A program made the position numbers and the translations under genes. From Owenia fusiformis (taxonomy: Eukaryota; Annelida; Polychaeta; Sabellida; Oweniidae), in assembly GCA_903813345.2 (NCBI GenBank), contig CAIIXF020000010.1, forward strand, positions 17,063,181 to 17,127,180: a stretch of 64,000 nucleotides of DNA, read 5' to 3'. The first letter of the stretch is position 1. Each line of letters opens with the position of its first letter. Positions 58,501 through 63,811 of the stretch are shown here, in pieces. Under the pieces are notes generated by a model. The model was not told the DNA's origin. It worked only from the letters and a program-made list of their open reading frames with translations, and searched no databases.

Positions 58501-61500
58501 TGTACAATAAATGTTAGTAACTAAGTGATGCATCCAGCATGGGTCTAAAATCATATTTTGCACAATCAAAACTTGTTCAATGTTCTTTCATTCCACCAAG
58601 TTTCATTGGTCTATTAATTTAACGATTTAATGGCTATTTTACAAAACATCCTCAAAATGTCAGTCTCTTCGCTGGAGGCTAATTTGAATGCACTGGTGAA
58701 GCTGTTCTGACTACATGCCTACAGATATATGTCTTGTGTAATGGCTCTAAATCATCATTCTTATCTCTCGTCAACTCTCTGATGCTTCTTCAGGGGCGTA
58801 GCCAGGATTTACCAATGGGGTGTTCTATTTTTTTCCTGGCAGGGGGCTTGTTTTATAATGAAAAATTGAAGGGAGGGGAGGGTTGCACCCTGTAGATAAC
58901 AACTTTTATAATTTGCAAGCTATTTTGTTTCTATGGTATTTTTTCAGGATCCAACATATAAGTCGTTATATACCACTATAGAAAATGCACAGACAAAGAG
59001 CTAGAAAAATTTGGTTACAAATATGGTGAATTTGTGACAACACTCATTGTGGAAGGTAGAAAATATCTTCCATGGATCACTAAGCAGTTCATTAAAAATG
59101 GTGGTAAACTTATCAAAAAGAGGCTTTCAACGCTAGGAGATATAAGAGGCACATATGAAATTATAGTAAATTGTTCAGGAATGGGAAGTCGGGAACTAGT
59201 TGGTGATGCAAGGATGTATCCAATAAGGGGCCAGGTTTTTAGGGTAAGTTTAAAAACATCAAATTCAATCACCAGGCAAATAAAATAGCTTTTTTTGAGT
59301 GAAGTAAATCATTTCATTCTACAATAAAAGAAACATGTTTTTCTGGAAGTATTCATGCAGGAGATACAGCAGGAGACAGGATATAATTTCTATATCCTGA
59401 AAAGGATGAGTCACTATGCCCACAAATAAAATTTGGTTTGAATGTTTGAAATGTGAAATATACTTCGGGGCTACATACAAATAATAACCTAATCTTTATC
59501 ACTCAAATTATTATGAACATAAAAATATTCATAATTTTCCTTCTTTGCAGGTGAAGGCACCCTGGGTTAAACATTTCTACTATGACACCCAAAATGTGGC
59601 ATATGTAATTCCTGGGTAAGATTACAACAGTTAAAGTGCCCATAAAAAGTTCCATATGTTATAATGTTTTGGTACTTTTTCAATCATTATCTGTCAATGA
59701 ACTCTGAATTATTTGATCTTCATGATTGAAATATATAAAGTACTCCCTTTCTAATGTTGACAAGTAATACCTGACATTGAAACTTTATCAAGTTTCATAA
59801 CAACTTAATATTTCTGACTCCAGTGCAGACAATGTGACACTTGGGGGCACAATGCTGGTTGATGATGAAGATACAGTTGTAAGAGTAGAAACAAGGGATG
59901 AGATCCTTAAAAACTGTTGTACACTTGTGCCAAGTTTAGCCGTAAGTAGATATTTTTAGTCAAGCATTAAGCACTTTTAATTTTCCCACTTCAGCCATTG
60001 TGGTCACACATTTGTATTTAAAACAATTTAACTGACATTCACATTTCAGAAAGCAGAATTCCAATGGGACTGGGTGGGCCAAAGGCCAGCAAGGCCAACT
60101 CCAAGAATCGAGGCTCAAATCGAAAGGATCAATGGCAAAGCACAGAAGGTATATATATAAGGGTTATGTACTGAGAGGTTTTGGAAATAGGGTATATCCT
60201 GAGGGATATATTTATATCTCCCTGATGGACCCAAGGAGATATAAATATTTCAAGAGGAGATAGAAATATTTCCCGAGGGATGAACCCTATATCCAAAACA
60301 AAAAAGATAGTACATAACTGGTGTATCTCATACTTGAGTCGGTTAGGGGTTGTTTCATTTTCTAGTAGAAGATAGAAAATCCTCAACATCAATTTGGTTT
60401 TTGAATCTTCGGTTGGTAGCTCCTTCTTTATCACTCAAATTAGTGTCATTTTCGTGTTATTTTTCCATGTTTTTACAAAATTCCACTCGAATTTCAGATG
60501 TATTTTTTATTTTTCGTCTGAAGAAGTCCCACAATGCATCATTACACTGCCCAGAAGTGGGTTGGATATATTATATCTGACCACAACTAGCCTGGAGTGG
60601 GACATATATTATATATCCTGCCCGCTCCTCAGATATGATATATATTCCCGGATGATATCTACCCCAAAACTACTCAAGTATGAGATACATGCTAATATAT
60701 TTCATCATTAAGTAAGTAGCAGATTAACATTTCTGTAACTGAACACAATCACTTAATTTTAAAAATTCTTCATTTGACTGATAAATTGGGAAAGTTACTC
60801 TTTCTACGAGTTCAAATCTATATTTATAAAACATTGATTTCATATCTCATGTTTTGTGGAAGGTATGACTGATGCACAACAACTGTAGCACAACAGCTGT
60901 ACATGCTACCAACCTCCTTAAAGCACTTCTAAACAGTACAACTGTTAAATTATGAAACATTAATCTCGACGAACCTTATTTGCAGGTGGTACACAACTAT
61001 GGCCATGGAGCAATTGGGATCACCCTAAGCTGGGGCTCAGCTGTACATGCTACTTAAATCCCATGTAACCTTATTTTCAGGTGGTGCACAACTAGGGCCA
61101 TGGCATAGGGCTCAGCTATACATGTTATCAACCTAATGTAACCTTATTTTCAGGTGGTACACAACTATGGCCATGGAGCAGCTGGGATCACCCTAAGCTG
61201 GGGCTCAGCTGTACATGCTACCAACCTCCTTAAAGCACTTCTAAACAGTACAACTGCTAAATTATGAAACAATAATCTCAGCCAACCTTCTCCAAATTCA
61301 TGTAACAAACATTTGAAATTAAATCATGTCTAAATAAAAAGCTAATGATAAACCATTGGTTTGACCAGATTATTAAGTCACTTATTGACCAAAGGAAAGA
61401 GTCTATAACTTATGCAATAATATAGTAACGCAAACCATAAATAAATTGAAAACTTAAAGTCATATGAAAACATTAACCTCATATGAGATAAATCAGATTG

Positions 61501-63811
61501 TAGAATATGCAATGAGAGAGCTGTTGAATATAAAGACATGTATTATACAGCCACGTGCTGTATAAATGATAGTCATATTTTAATGAAAGTAATTGTAGCC
61601 ATTATGCAACGAGTGAGCTGTTGAATATAAAGACATGTATTATACAGCCATGTGCTGTATAAATGATAGTCATATTTTAATTTATTGTATATATTATATG
61701 CTCCAGTTTAAAATATATACAAACATAAATATTCAATTGTTAAATCATAGGTATCATCTTATTTTAATGAAATTTTGTATATTTTATACCTTTGTTATCA
61801 TGTTTGTAAATGTTATTGATTATTATACAAGTGATATTCCATGAAGTCCGAAGGGCTAGTAGAATATCATCTTTGGAAAGTGCCATAGGTATTCACCGAG
61901 AATAGAATTAAATATTTGTTTTATTATATCACTGTCTAGCTTAACATTGAATTACATTGAACTAGGTTTGACTGTTGAATATTATTTGATAGACTAAATC
62001 AGAGAGTGGGGACTATAACAGTGATATAATAATAATTATAATTATCAACTTATTTTAATAAAATTAATGTATATTTTATATATTTGTTATCATGTTTTAT
62101 TATACTTACTTATTTTAATAAAACTAATGTATATTTTACATTTTTGTTATGTTTGTTATCATATAAAAATGCACATTGCCTTTTAAACCCAGAATCAAAA
62201 TATTGTGCTTTCTTATAAAAGTAATTTGACGAATGAATTGACCTTTTCATTAAAAAGCATTAAAATGACATTCAATGTACATTCACTAAGAATGTGTCTA
62301 GTGTTCACTTTAGAAAGGTGCTCACTAATACAGGTTTTACTATATTCATTGCACAATTTCTTAAAGAAGTTTCTTCATAATGGTACACTTTTTGTATTCA
62401 TCATGACTAAACAATCTTAAGGTATTCTTTTCACAGTTTATCATCAATGAATTTGATTGTTAAAGTTGTTAAAGTGACTTTCTTACACTTCAGAGGCCGA
62501 AATTGGGGATTTCAAGAAATACTTTCCAAGAAAATAGTCTAACCTTTCTATTAGGATGGTTTCAGGTGCCAAAATTATCTGATCCATGAATATAGATCAT
62601 TTTGAGAATTGGAAGCAAGAATTTTGTTTTGGAAGCCATGTTTTTTTGACAGTCATGACAGGAAGTAGATTCTCAAAATGAAAACTGGATTAACAGCATT
62701 GATTCTGAATTTGGCTTAGAATATTTACTCAGATATGTATTGTAATATTATTACCATGATTATTGACTACTATTTAATAATTGTGGTGTAGAGGAAAAAC
62801 ATTTTTCTGAAATTAAGAATGAATACTAAAAATGCATCATGAATGTTGAGCTGAGGCCGTGGCAGAGTGGTTAGGGAATCAGTCTTGCATCCTTGATTTT
62901 GCAGGTTCGAATCCCGGCCGTGGCATATCATGTTTTCTTTTTTTCTTTATTTCTGAGCCACAATATTTTCTCTATCTCATTTTTTATAGCACAGTGTCAT
63001 ATTTATTACTTTTTGGGGATTTTAAATTTTAGGTAAAATGTCTATGTGTGGCTTTAACAGAATATTGCTCACTCTATTTGAATATGAACTGAATGTGAGT
63101 TTATACCAGGACGAGCCACCATATTAATCAATATATTTTACACAAATGGCAGCCATTTTGAATTGGCTAGCCATATTGAAAATTTCCTCATAAGACATCA
63201 GCCTTTAAAATTGAAGCACAATCTGTCAACCAGTATTTGACCTATGTGCTTGACAGACAGATGAACAAACAAAGAACAAACAGATGGGTGGGTTGTCTAC
63301 ATATAACAAGGCAATACATAGTACTATGTAGTAAAAAAGCTTTACACAAGGACTTACCAGAAATCGTATCTTCTTAAAGCTCACATGTTGTGTGTTTTCA
63401 ATATGGTCTGCCAGGCGTCCAGGGGTTGCAATGACAATATGGGGCTTCTGTGATAGTTCAATTCCTTGTAAGACAGAATCTACAAGTATAAGAGTATAAA
63501 TACAGCTAAATGAATCAGTGAGTTAGGGACTATTTACATGGTTGAAAATTTTAACAACACCATTTATCTATTCATTTTATACAGTATACTTCACAACTGA
63601 TTCTTATTTTAGGTGATTTTTGTATGCTCTGCGAACAAGCATTTACTTGATGTAAAACCAAAATCTCAATCCATCAAATTTAATCCATGATTCTGATTTA
63701 TTCTTTAGCTCAATCATACATTTACCTCTTCCCCCAGTGATAACAATCACCTTTATTCCTATAGGTTTTCCCAAAACATTGAACTGTTCGGCTATCTGGA
63801 ATGCGAGCTCT
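34422..63811 (-). CDS. DDX49: ATP-dependent RNA helicase DDX49, gene span (5' end beyond the window)
   Basis: Nine minus-strand exons join in phase into most of a DEAD-box helicase. Motifs in order: [11 protein letters not shown] and GG (63.7 kb), TPGR (63.4 kb), DEAD as LDEADR and SAT (47 kb), then [14 protein letters not shown] (46.4 kb), ATDVASRG (44.0/42.7 kb) and [10 protein letters not shown] (42.7 kb). Motif I (the Walker A region) lies upstream of the window. The C-terminus ([28 protein letters not shown]) is specific to DDX49 rather than other DEAD-box proteins. DDX49 (yeast Dbp8) acts in the nucleolus in small-subunit rRNA processing; that role is from the family. Introns are large (16.3 and 6.4 kb) and contain two plus-strand genes and most of the mobile elements on this side. 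Confidence 0.93.
35669..35740 (-). CDS. DDX49: DDX49 exon h
   Basis: A 24-codon phase 0/0 exon encoding [24 protein letters not shown], which matches the conserved end of DDX49 almost residue for residue. Acceptor GTTTCAG, donor AAG/GTATAG. Confidence 0.92.
36097..36185 (-). CDS. DDX49: DDX49 exon g
   Basis: Encodes [20 protein letters not shown] then NVAKREAEI, the DDX49-specific C-terminal extension. Acceptor CTTCTAG, donor ATT/GTAAGT, phase 0 out. Confidence 0.9.
36186..38069. other. DDX49 intron upstream of the receptor-like gene
   Basis: AT-rich; no TATA or other promoter could be singled out for the plus-strand receptor. A CCCGCCAGTTTAATTTG block at 36687 resembles 34824 (TTTCCCGCCATTTTAAA). 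Confidence 0.4.
38070..41171 (+). CDS. Divergent 7TM receptor with a 660-residue tail of 11-residue repeats
   Basis: A single-exon ORF of 1033 codons with a good start context (AAAAAATGG). Residues 35-60, 69-95, 105-130, 150-170, 194-218, 240-262 and 275-292 are hydrophobic and spaced like a rhodopsin-class receptor. TM2 has the LSMND site, and Cys107 and Cys185 could form the usual disulfide. Other hallmarks are altered: NQY (131-133) replaces DRY, TM4 lacks tryptophan, TM6 lacks CWxP, and TM7 has THAYFFVY instead of NPxxY. N-glycosylation sites lie in the first 25 residues. From about residue 367 the tail is some 60 copies of N(V/I/A)(N/D)SG(T/N)(T/N)(E/D)(L/I)(T/S)K. It lies antisense in a DDX49 intron. 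Ligand unknown; a pseudogenised lineage-specific receptor is the alternative. Confidence 0.75.
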   Translation: MENTTMILMNATETSTGVNSSNNTIEREYLVYHQIGLGLLTGLGILFGCSINIFVIISAIFDKECRHENPFIILLSMNDAVICSIFFPLQMYFFIVNDYMKPTNTFCRIYLIAFESLDNANTLVLLLIVVNQYICITKPKALYDRLFRRMNIVFLIIGIYILVIVKAILMNTKFLQIFDSFYMECRNIGDINPRLIKVILGVTCIAIIILLYVSTIQYLRNSLKSKKTRRRGNTAIHKRYCLLVLTSMFTEYTPEIMITFVIKFNPVYWYLHPWVNILELISFVTHAYFFVYKVKSYVVAYNAFMKCRSPRQQRRESKRQTIIRNIQSEYKNRTNCFIKDLKGEEQDDIVKDIQPLELGTLELKEVGTNDITALTNNVNSGTTELTKNVNSGTTELTKNVNSGTNELTKNINSGTTDITKNADSGTNELTQKANSGTTELTKNVNSGTNELTKNINSGTNELSKNANSGTTDITKNADSGNNELTKNINSGTNEFTKNANIGTTDITKNADSGNNELTKNINSGTNELSKNANSGTTDITKNADSGNNEITKNINSGTNEFTKNANIGTTDITKNADSGNNELTKNINSGTNEFTKNANIGTTDITKNADSGNNELTKNINSGTNELSKNANSGTTDITKNADSGNNELTKNVNSGTTELTKNVNSGTTELTKNVNIGNNELTKNINSGTNELSKNANSSTTDITKNADSGNNELTKNINSGNNELSKNANSGTTDITKIADSGNNELTKKLNSGTNEFTKNANSGTTDITKNADSGNNELTKNVNSGTTEFTKNANIGTTDITKNADSGNNELTKNINSGTNELSKNANSGTTDITKNADSGNNELTKNINSGNNELSKNANSGTTDITKNADSGTTDITKNADSGNNELTKNANSGTTDITKNADSGNNELTKNINSGTNELSKNANSGTTDITKNADSGNNELTKNVNSGNNELTKNINSGTNELSKNANSGTTDITKNADSGNNELTKNVNSGTNELTKYANSGTTDLTKNADSGTTDLTKNVKVALMN
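39168..41350 (+). repeat. 33-bp minisatellite inside the receptor ORF
   Basis: About 60 in-frame copies of a 33-bp unit (AATGTCAACAGTGGCACTAC…), often grouped into a 99-bp higher-order unit ([33 protein letters not shown]). It continues past the stop at 41171 in decayed form to about 41365 and resumes after the MITE. Confidence 0.9.
41367..41756. mobile_element. 390-bp hAT-type MITE in the minisatellite
   Basis: Ends TAGGGGTGAGACGA and TCGTCTCACCCCTA are perfect inverted repeats, and CTAATGAA flanks both sides (41359-41366 and 41757-41764). The interior repeats TTCGAGTCGAATCC-like words. The 8-bp duplication is part of the 33-bp unit itself, so the insertion point is certain. Confidence 0.92.
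41757..42010 (+). repeat. Right remainder of the 33-bp minisatellite, decayed
   Basis: Seven or eight units (AATGCCAACAGTGGCACTAC type) with indels such as CCAACTAGTGGC that break the frame, followed by unique sequence. These units were once continuous with those left of the MITE. Confidence 0.8.
42157..42310. mobile_element. Palindromic foldback element
   Basis: Arms of about 60 bp (GATCATTTTGAGTGATATCA and its inverse TGATATCACAAAAATGATC) around a centre GAGCGGACGAAGCGAATGAG. Similar in design to the elements at 20778 and 43606. Confidence 0.6.
42585..42757 (-). CDS. DDX49: DDX49 exon f (motif VI)
   Basis: Encodes [20 protein letters not shown] then [20 protein letters not shown] with the arginine fingers of motif VI, ending HAIETHI. 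Acceptor CTTCCAG, donor ATAA/GTGAGT. The receptor-like gene lies in the next intron. Confidence 0.93.
42786..43330. repeat. Degenerate GGCCATTTTGAA repeat element
   Basis: A decayed head (AGTAGCAAATCCTGCTGAAT at 42800) is followed by units with GGTGGCCATTTTGAATTTAG. It is the same family as 47645-48629, 55778-55980 and 63130-63310. Confidence 0.55.
43606..43752. mobile_element. Palindromic foldback element
   Basis: Arms of about 65 bp (TGCAATACAGGGTATGTTCT, inverse ATATCCTGTATTGCA) around CACTCGACTTCGTCTCGTTC. No coding capacity. Confidence 0.65.
43994..44146 (-). CDS. DDX49: DDX49 exon e
   Basis: Encodes [20 protein letters not shown] then [23 protein letters not shown](R), carrying most of motif V. 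Acceptor CTTATAG, donor GTAG/GTATGG. Confidence 0.92.
44597..44921. mobile_element. 325-bp MITE with CAGGCCTGTCAA ends
   Basis: Inverted ends CAGGCCTGTCAACTTG and CAGTTGACAGGCCTG, directly flanked by TAAACA on each side (44591-44596, 44922-44927). The interior repeats GCGTGACA and contains a run of ten G near 44637-44646. Confidence 0.8.
45167..45989. mobile_element. 823-bp non-autonomous hAT-like element, copy 1
   Basis: Ends TAGCCTTGCCAAAGTCG and CGACTTGGGCAAGGCTA, flanked by the 8-bp duplication AATATTAC. A second copy in opposite orientation is at 57472-58251. No transposase frame was found. Confidence 0.88.
46352..46492 (-). CDS. DDX49: DDX49 exon d
   Basis: Encodes [20 protein letters not shown] then [14 protein letters not shown] and [10 protein letters not shown], the beginning of the second RecA-like domain. 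Acceptor TTTGCAG, donor GCAA/GTAAGA. Confidence 0.92.
46871..47049 (-). CDS. DDX49: DDX49 exon c (DEAD and SAT motifs)
   Basis: Starts [20 protein letters not shown], with the Walker B DEAD box, and contains [15 protein letters not shown] with motif III (SAT). Acceptor TTTCAG, donor CACC/GTAAGT. It follows a 16.3-kb intron that houses the oxidase gene and the full-length LINE. Confidence 0.93.
47504..47590. mobile_element. 87-bp miniature inverted-repeat element
   Basis: ACAGTAAAACCTGT at the left and ACAGGTTTTACTGT at the right are exact inverses; TGAACAC / GTGTTCA lies inside. A partial relative is at about 62290-62342. Confidence 0.65.
47645..48629. repeat. GGCCATTTTGAA repeat element, left part
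   Basis: Head CTAGAAAAACAGCAACTCCA, then about six units of roughly 150 bp with ACCAAATCCATCCACT, TTTGAGTTATCAAAGATTAC and AATGGCGGCCATTTTGAAAT. The LINE at 48639 interrupts it; it resumes at 55778. Confidence 0.65.
48797..49840 (+). CDS. LINE ORF1 protein (coiled coil, RRM-like)
   Basis: 347 codons from ATG at 48797 (an in-frame TTG upstream is not needed). After a polar N-terminus, residues around 110-150 form a coiled coil ([20 protein letters not shown]). It is followed by a single-strand nucleic-acid-binding part ([13 protein letters not shown]) and a C-terminal domain ([34 protein letters not shown]). This order is that of L1-type ORF1 proteins (Transposase_22), which bind the element's RNA as trimers. 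Intact, no stops. Confidence 0.85.
   Translation: MSKKPQIGLQSKIGGFFSQSHVQNGGKTQEKAELVVVDNPRKRTRVGTSDTDDINETEGDDVYEDSMTEVEDDEKVTRSWIMATLHKSLRTITNEISASIDKVVADVIQPTKDKVDELENENIELKSAISKLTEKIESLEQQHLILFSECNHNLQYSRKNTIRVLGIPEKTVKYEKDRKNEDCKLSVCENETIVECLSQDILHPDKVEVAHRIGAYDPKSKYPRPIIMKMKFRQFKDNIMKEKRALKGSKIIIYEDLSNGNRRLLYNLKQHPQVTQGWSSNGKILAQLRNGEVIHVDVCDDIDDAVKSGMTRVTTRRRADNSRGDNTSRKTINRADDVSDEAATTSK
49841..51820 (+). other. Long inter-ORF spacer of the LINE
   Basis: A 1.98-kb AT-rich stretch without a supported gene. A 62-codon frame at 51632-51820 ends in TAA directly joined to the ATG of ORF2 (TAAATG). It carries two near-identical segments (ATTGGCAAGTTGCCAAAA, AATGGCAAGTTGCCAAAA). Either it is a regulatory spacer or an insertion that I cannot delimit. 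Confidence 0.55.
51821..53320 (+). CDS. LINE ORF2, first part: N-terminal region and endonuclease
   Basis: 499 codons. Residues 1-140 contain two hydrophobic stretches. Residues 145-153 read GDVELHPGP, a 2A-like motif with H in place of the canonical N. From residue 159 an apurinic-type endonuclease follows: [30 protein letters not shown] and a TDHF terminal motif. It ends prematurely at FKKSQS because of a one-base frameshift; the other frame continues as [10 protein letters not shown] from about 53318. Confidence 0.85.
   Translation: MPVDLSSYRCSVGLFHAKCFHIHVQHVPKLEWYNLMIFSMTLEIKLLPVHFILSLLQGIVLIFQLGITFVQFLTANVKLLNLTCLLGVVLKVLTMNISHFYIVSKYDFVDFEHQAIFPCKLKHPTILQLSAKYVYDYNLDLICCGDVELHPGPHTTEKLNILFSNINSIKAHEGYRFQALKQRVIRENAKVVALCEVGTLTDNDIKNVYIIPDFEIAFYTKNGRGLMIYIHKSIQYDTEAVNALNADSLNNYWILLKSNHKLILYGTFYRSPSQTDAERKTYFKNLDQNISKALNFKKNEVDLIINGDFNARNRQWFNDDIQNQAGLELNEILCDYGLSQLIDCATRVASSTNQTTGATSLHRSCIDLLITNSPGVVTDFEVCSPIGNTDHFTLKTILNVKIPRDQSYKKTIWFYEDADKVSMTREINDLNLDDLFFDQNDLDLLLQNFIDKLISIFNRFIPHKEVTIRPNDQPWFDHTIKTEINKRDRLYRKFKKSQS
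53318..55560 (+). CDS. LINE ORF2, second part: reverse transcriptase
   Basis: The open frame continues to a TAA at 55558. Reverse-transcriptase blocks in order: [64 protein letters not shown] and the catalytic LYADDTSLY. The C-terminus has a CQCG…HFFLHC zinc-like motif. Apart from the frameshift no stops were found. Active sites are preserved, so the element was probably active recently. Confidence 0.87.
55778..55980. repeat. GGCCATTTTGAA repeat element, right part
   Basis: Continues the unit broken by the LINE (TTTTTAATGAAAAATACCAG, then CATTTTGAAATGAGTGGTCA and AACCAAATCTGTCAACC). Confidence 0.6.
56119..56529. mobile_element. 411-bp MITE with GGCAATCTGCGCG ends
   Basis: Inverted ends around GGCAATCTGCGCG / CGCGCAGATTGCC, with TTGGTTCGGTTTTT and its inverse inside. 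CTACAATTG flanks both sides (56110-56118 and 56530-56538). Confidence 0.8.
56974..57169 (+). CDS. DDO/DAO-like: Oxidase exon 1 with one-base frame break
   Basis: ATGs at 56974 and 56980 are in frame and give (MK)MVRIAVLG. The run of four G at 57000-57003 should be five to continue [14 protein letters not shown]; as read, a TGA follows 19 codons after the first ATG. The rest is open: [20 protein letters not shown] and then [10 protein letters not shown]. Donor TTAG/GTAATA. Confidence 0.82.
56974..61267 (+). CDS. DDO/DAO-like: D-amino-acid/D-aspartate oxidase, gene span (two frame breaks)
   Basis: Seven plus-strand exons with good splice sites encode a flavin oxidase of the DAO/DDO family. Exon 1 has the dinucleotide-binding start (VRIAVLG then GIVGLS) and TTSDGAAG. 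Exon 3 has [12 protein letters not shown] and YPIRGQVF, exon 4 [11 protein letters not shown] and YVIPG, exon 5 VTLGGT, exon 6 [13 protein letters not shown], exon 7 [17 protein letters not shown]. The protein would end -AKL, a type 1 peroxisomal signal. Such enzymes oxidise D-amino acids using FAD in peroxisomes. Two frame breaks (57000-57003 and about 58967-58973) stop translation, so this is either a young pseudogene or an assembly with indel errors. It lies inside a DDX49 intron on the opposite strand. Confidence 0.88.
57472..58251. mobile_element. 780-bp non-autonomous hAT-like element, copy 2 (inverted)
   Basis: Same family as 45167-45989 but in the opposite orientation; ends TAGCCTTGCCCAAGTCGG and ATAGCAAGGCTA. 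TGGCTAGTT flanks both sides (57463-57471, 58252-58260). It lies in oxidase intron 1. Confidence 0.88.
58377..58491 (+). CDS. DDO/DAO-like: Oxidase exon 2
   Basis: Encodes [20 protein letters not shown] then [18 protein letters not shown], like the W…SAEAGDAGVHLVSG region of known D-aspartate oxidases. Acceptor CTTGTAG, donor AAA/GTGAGT. Confidence 0.87.
58948..59243 (+). CDS. DDO/DAO-like: Oxidase exon 3 with frame break
   Basis: Begins DPTYKSLY in the frame set by exon 2, then needs a one-base shift to read [48 protein letters not shown] and RGQVFR. The unshifted frame stops after 18 codons. Acceptor TTTTCAG, donor AGG/GTAAGT. Confidence 0.82.
59551..59615 (+). CDS. DDO/DAO-like: Oxidase exon 4
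   Basis: Encodes [22 protein letters not shown]. The tyrosines lie in the substrate-binding region of the family. Acceptor TTTGCAG, donor TGG/GTAAGA. Confidence 0.88.
59824..59941 (+). CDS. DDO/DAO-like: Oxidase exon 5
   Basis: Encodes [20 protein letters not shown] then [19 protein letters not shown]. The VTLGGT motif is characteristic. Acceptor ACTCCAG, donor GCC/GTAAGT. Confidence 0.88.
60050..60148 (+). CDS. DDO/DAO-like: Oxidase exon 6
   Basis: 33 codons: [20 protein letters not shown] then [13 protein letters not shown]. The arginine of GQRPARP corresponds to the substrate-carboxylate arginine region of the family. Acceptor TTTCAG, donor AAG/GTATAT. Confidence 0.87.
60887..60985 (+). 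pseudogene. Truncated copy of the oxidase last exon
   Basis: Only the 3' part of the exon remains, from AGCTGTACATGCTACCAACC to a TGA, ending VKL in place of AKL, followed directly by the intron end TTATTTGCAG of the next copy. Confidence 0.75.
60986..61057 (+). pseudogene. Oxidase last exon, copy a (premature stop)
   Basis: After TTTGCAG it encodes [23 protein letters not shown] and then TAA, so a protein spliced to it would lack the last helix and the peroxisomal signal. It could be an alternative exon or a decayed copy. Confidence 0.65.
61081..61140 (+). pseudogene. Oxidase last exon, copy b (degenerate)
   Basis: After TTTTCAG it reads VVHN then TAG, and most of the exon has been deleted (GGCCATGGCATAGGGCTCAG). 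Confidence 0.7.
61154..61267 (+). CDS. DDO/DAO-like: Oxidase exon 7 (complete last exon)
   Basis: Encodes [20 protein letters not shown] then [17 protein letters not shown] and TGA at 61265-61267. It has the HNYGHG flavin-site motif and ends in AKL, a consensus type 1 peroxisomal targeting signal. Acceptor TTTTCAG. Confidence 0.85.
   Translation: MVHNYGHGAAGITLSWGSAVHATNLLKALLNSTTAKL
61268..62854. other. Intron/intergenic stretch, no gene seen
   Basis: AT-rich. Holds a local direct repeat of about 90 bp (GAGCTGTTGAATATAAAGAC at 61520 and 61617, each followed by CAGCCA(C/T)GTGCTGTATAAAT) and a repeated TTATTTTAATAAAA-TTAATGTATATTTTA segment at 62050 and 62110. Confidence 0.45.
62855..62925 (+). 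mobile_element. tRNA-derived SINE head (or tRNA pseudogene)
   Basis: Contains a polymerase III A box (TGGCAGAGTGG) and B box (GGTTCGAATCC) at tRNA-like spacing. The acceptor arms do not pair (both ends read GCCGTGG), so no functional tRNA is formed. Confidence 0.6.
63130..63310. repeat. GGCCATTTTGAA repeat, short copy
   Basis: One unit (AATGGCAGCCATTTTGAATT, then CAATCTGTCAACCAGTATTT) with a tail GACAGATGAACAAACAAAG. It lies just downstream of DDX49 exon b. Confidence 0.55.
63358..63479 (-). CDS. DDX49: DDX49 exon b
   Basis: Encodes [20 protein letters not shown] then [20 protein letters not shown]. It contains motif Ib (TPGR). Acceptor CTTGTAG, donor CTG/GTAAGT, phase 0 out. Confidence 0.92.
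63726..63811 (-). CDS. DDX49: DDX49 exon a (first exon in the window)
   Basis: Encodes (R)[20 protein letters not shown] then VIVITGGR. Acceptor TTTTCAG, donor AGAG/GTAAAT, phase 1 out. It holds helicase motif Ia (TRELA type) and the GG motif. Confidence 0.9.

Noticed and set aside
62855-62925. Functional tRNA gene
   Set aside because: Acceptor and T-stem pairing fail; only the polymerase III boxes are preserved.
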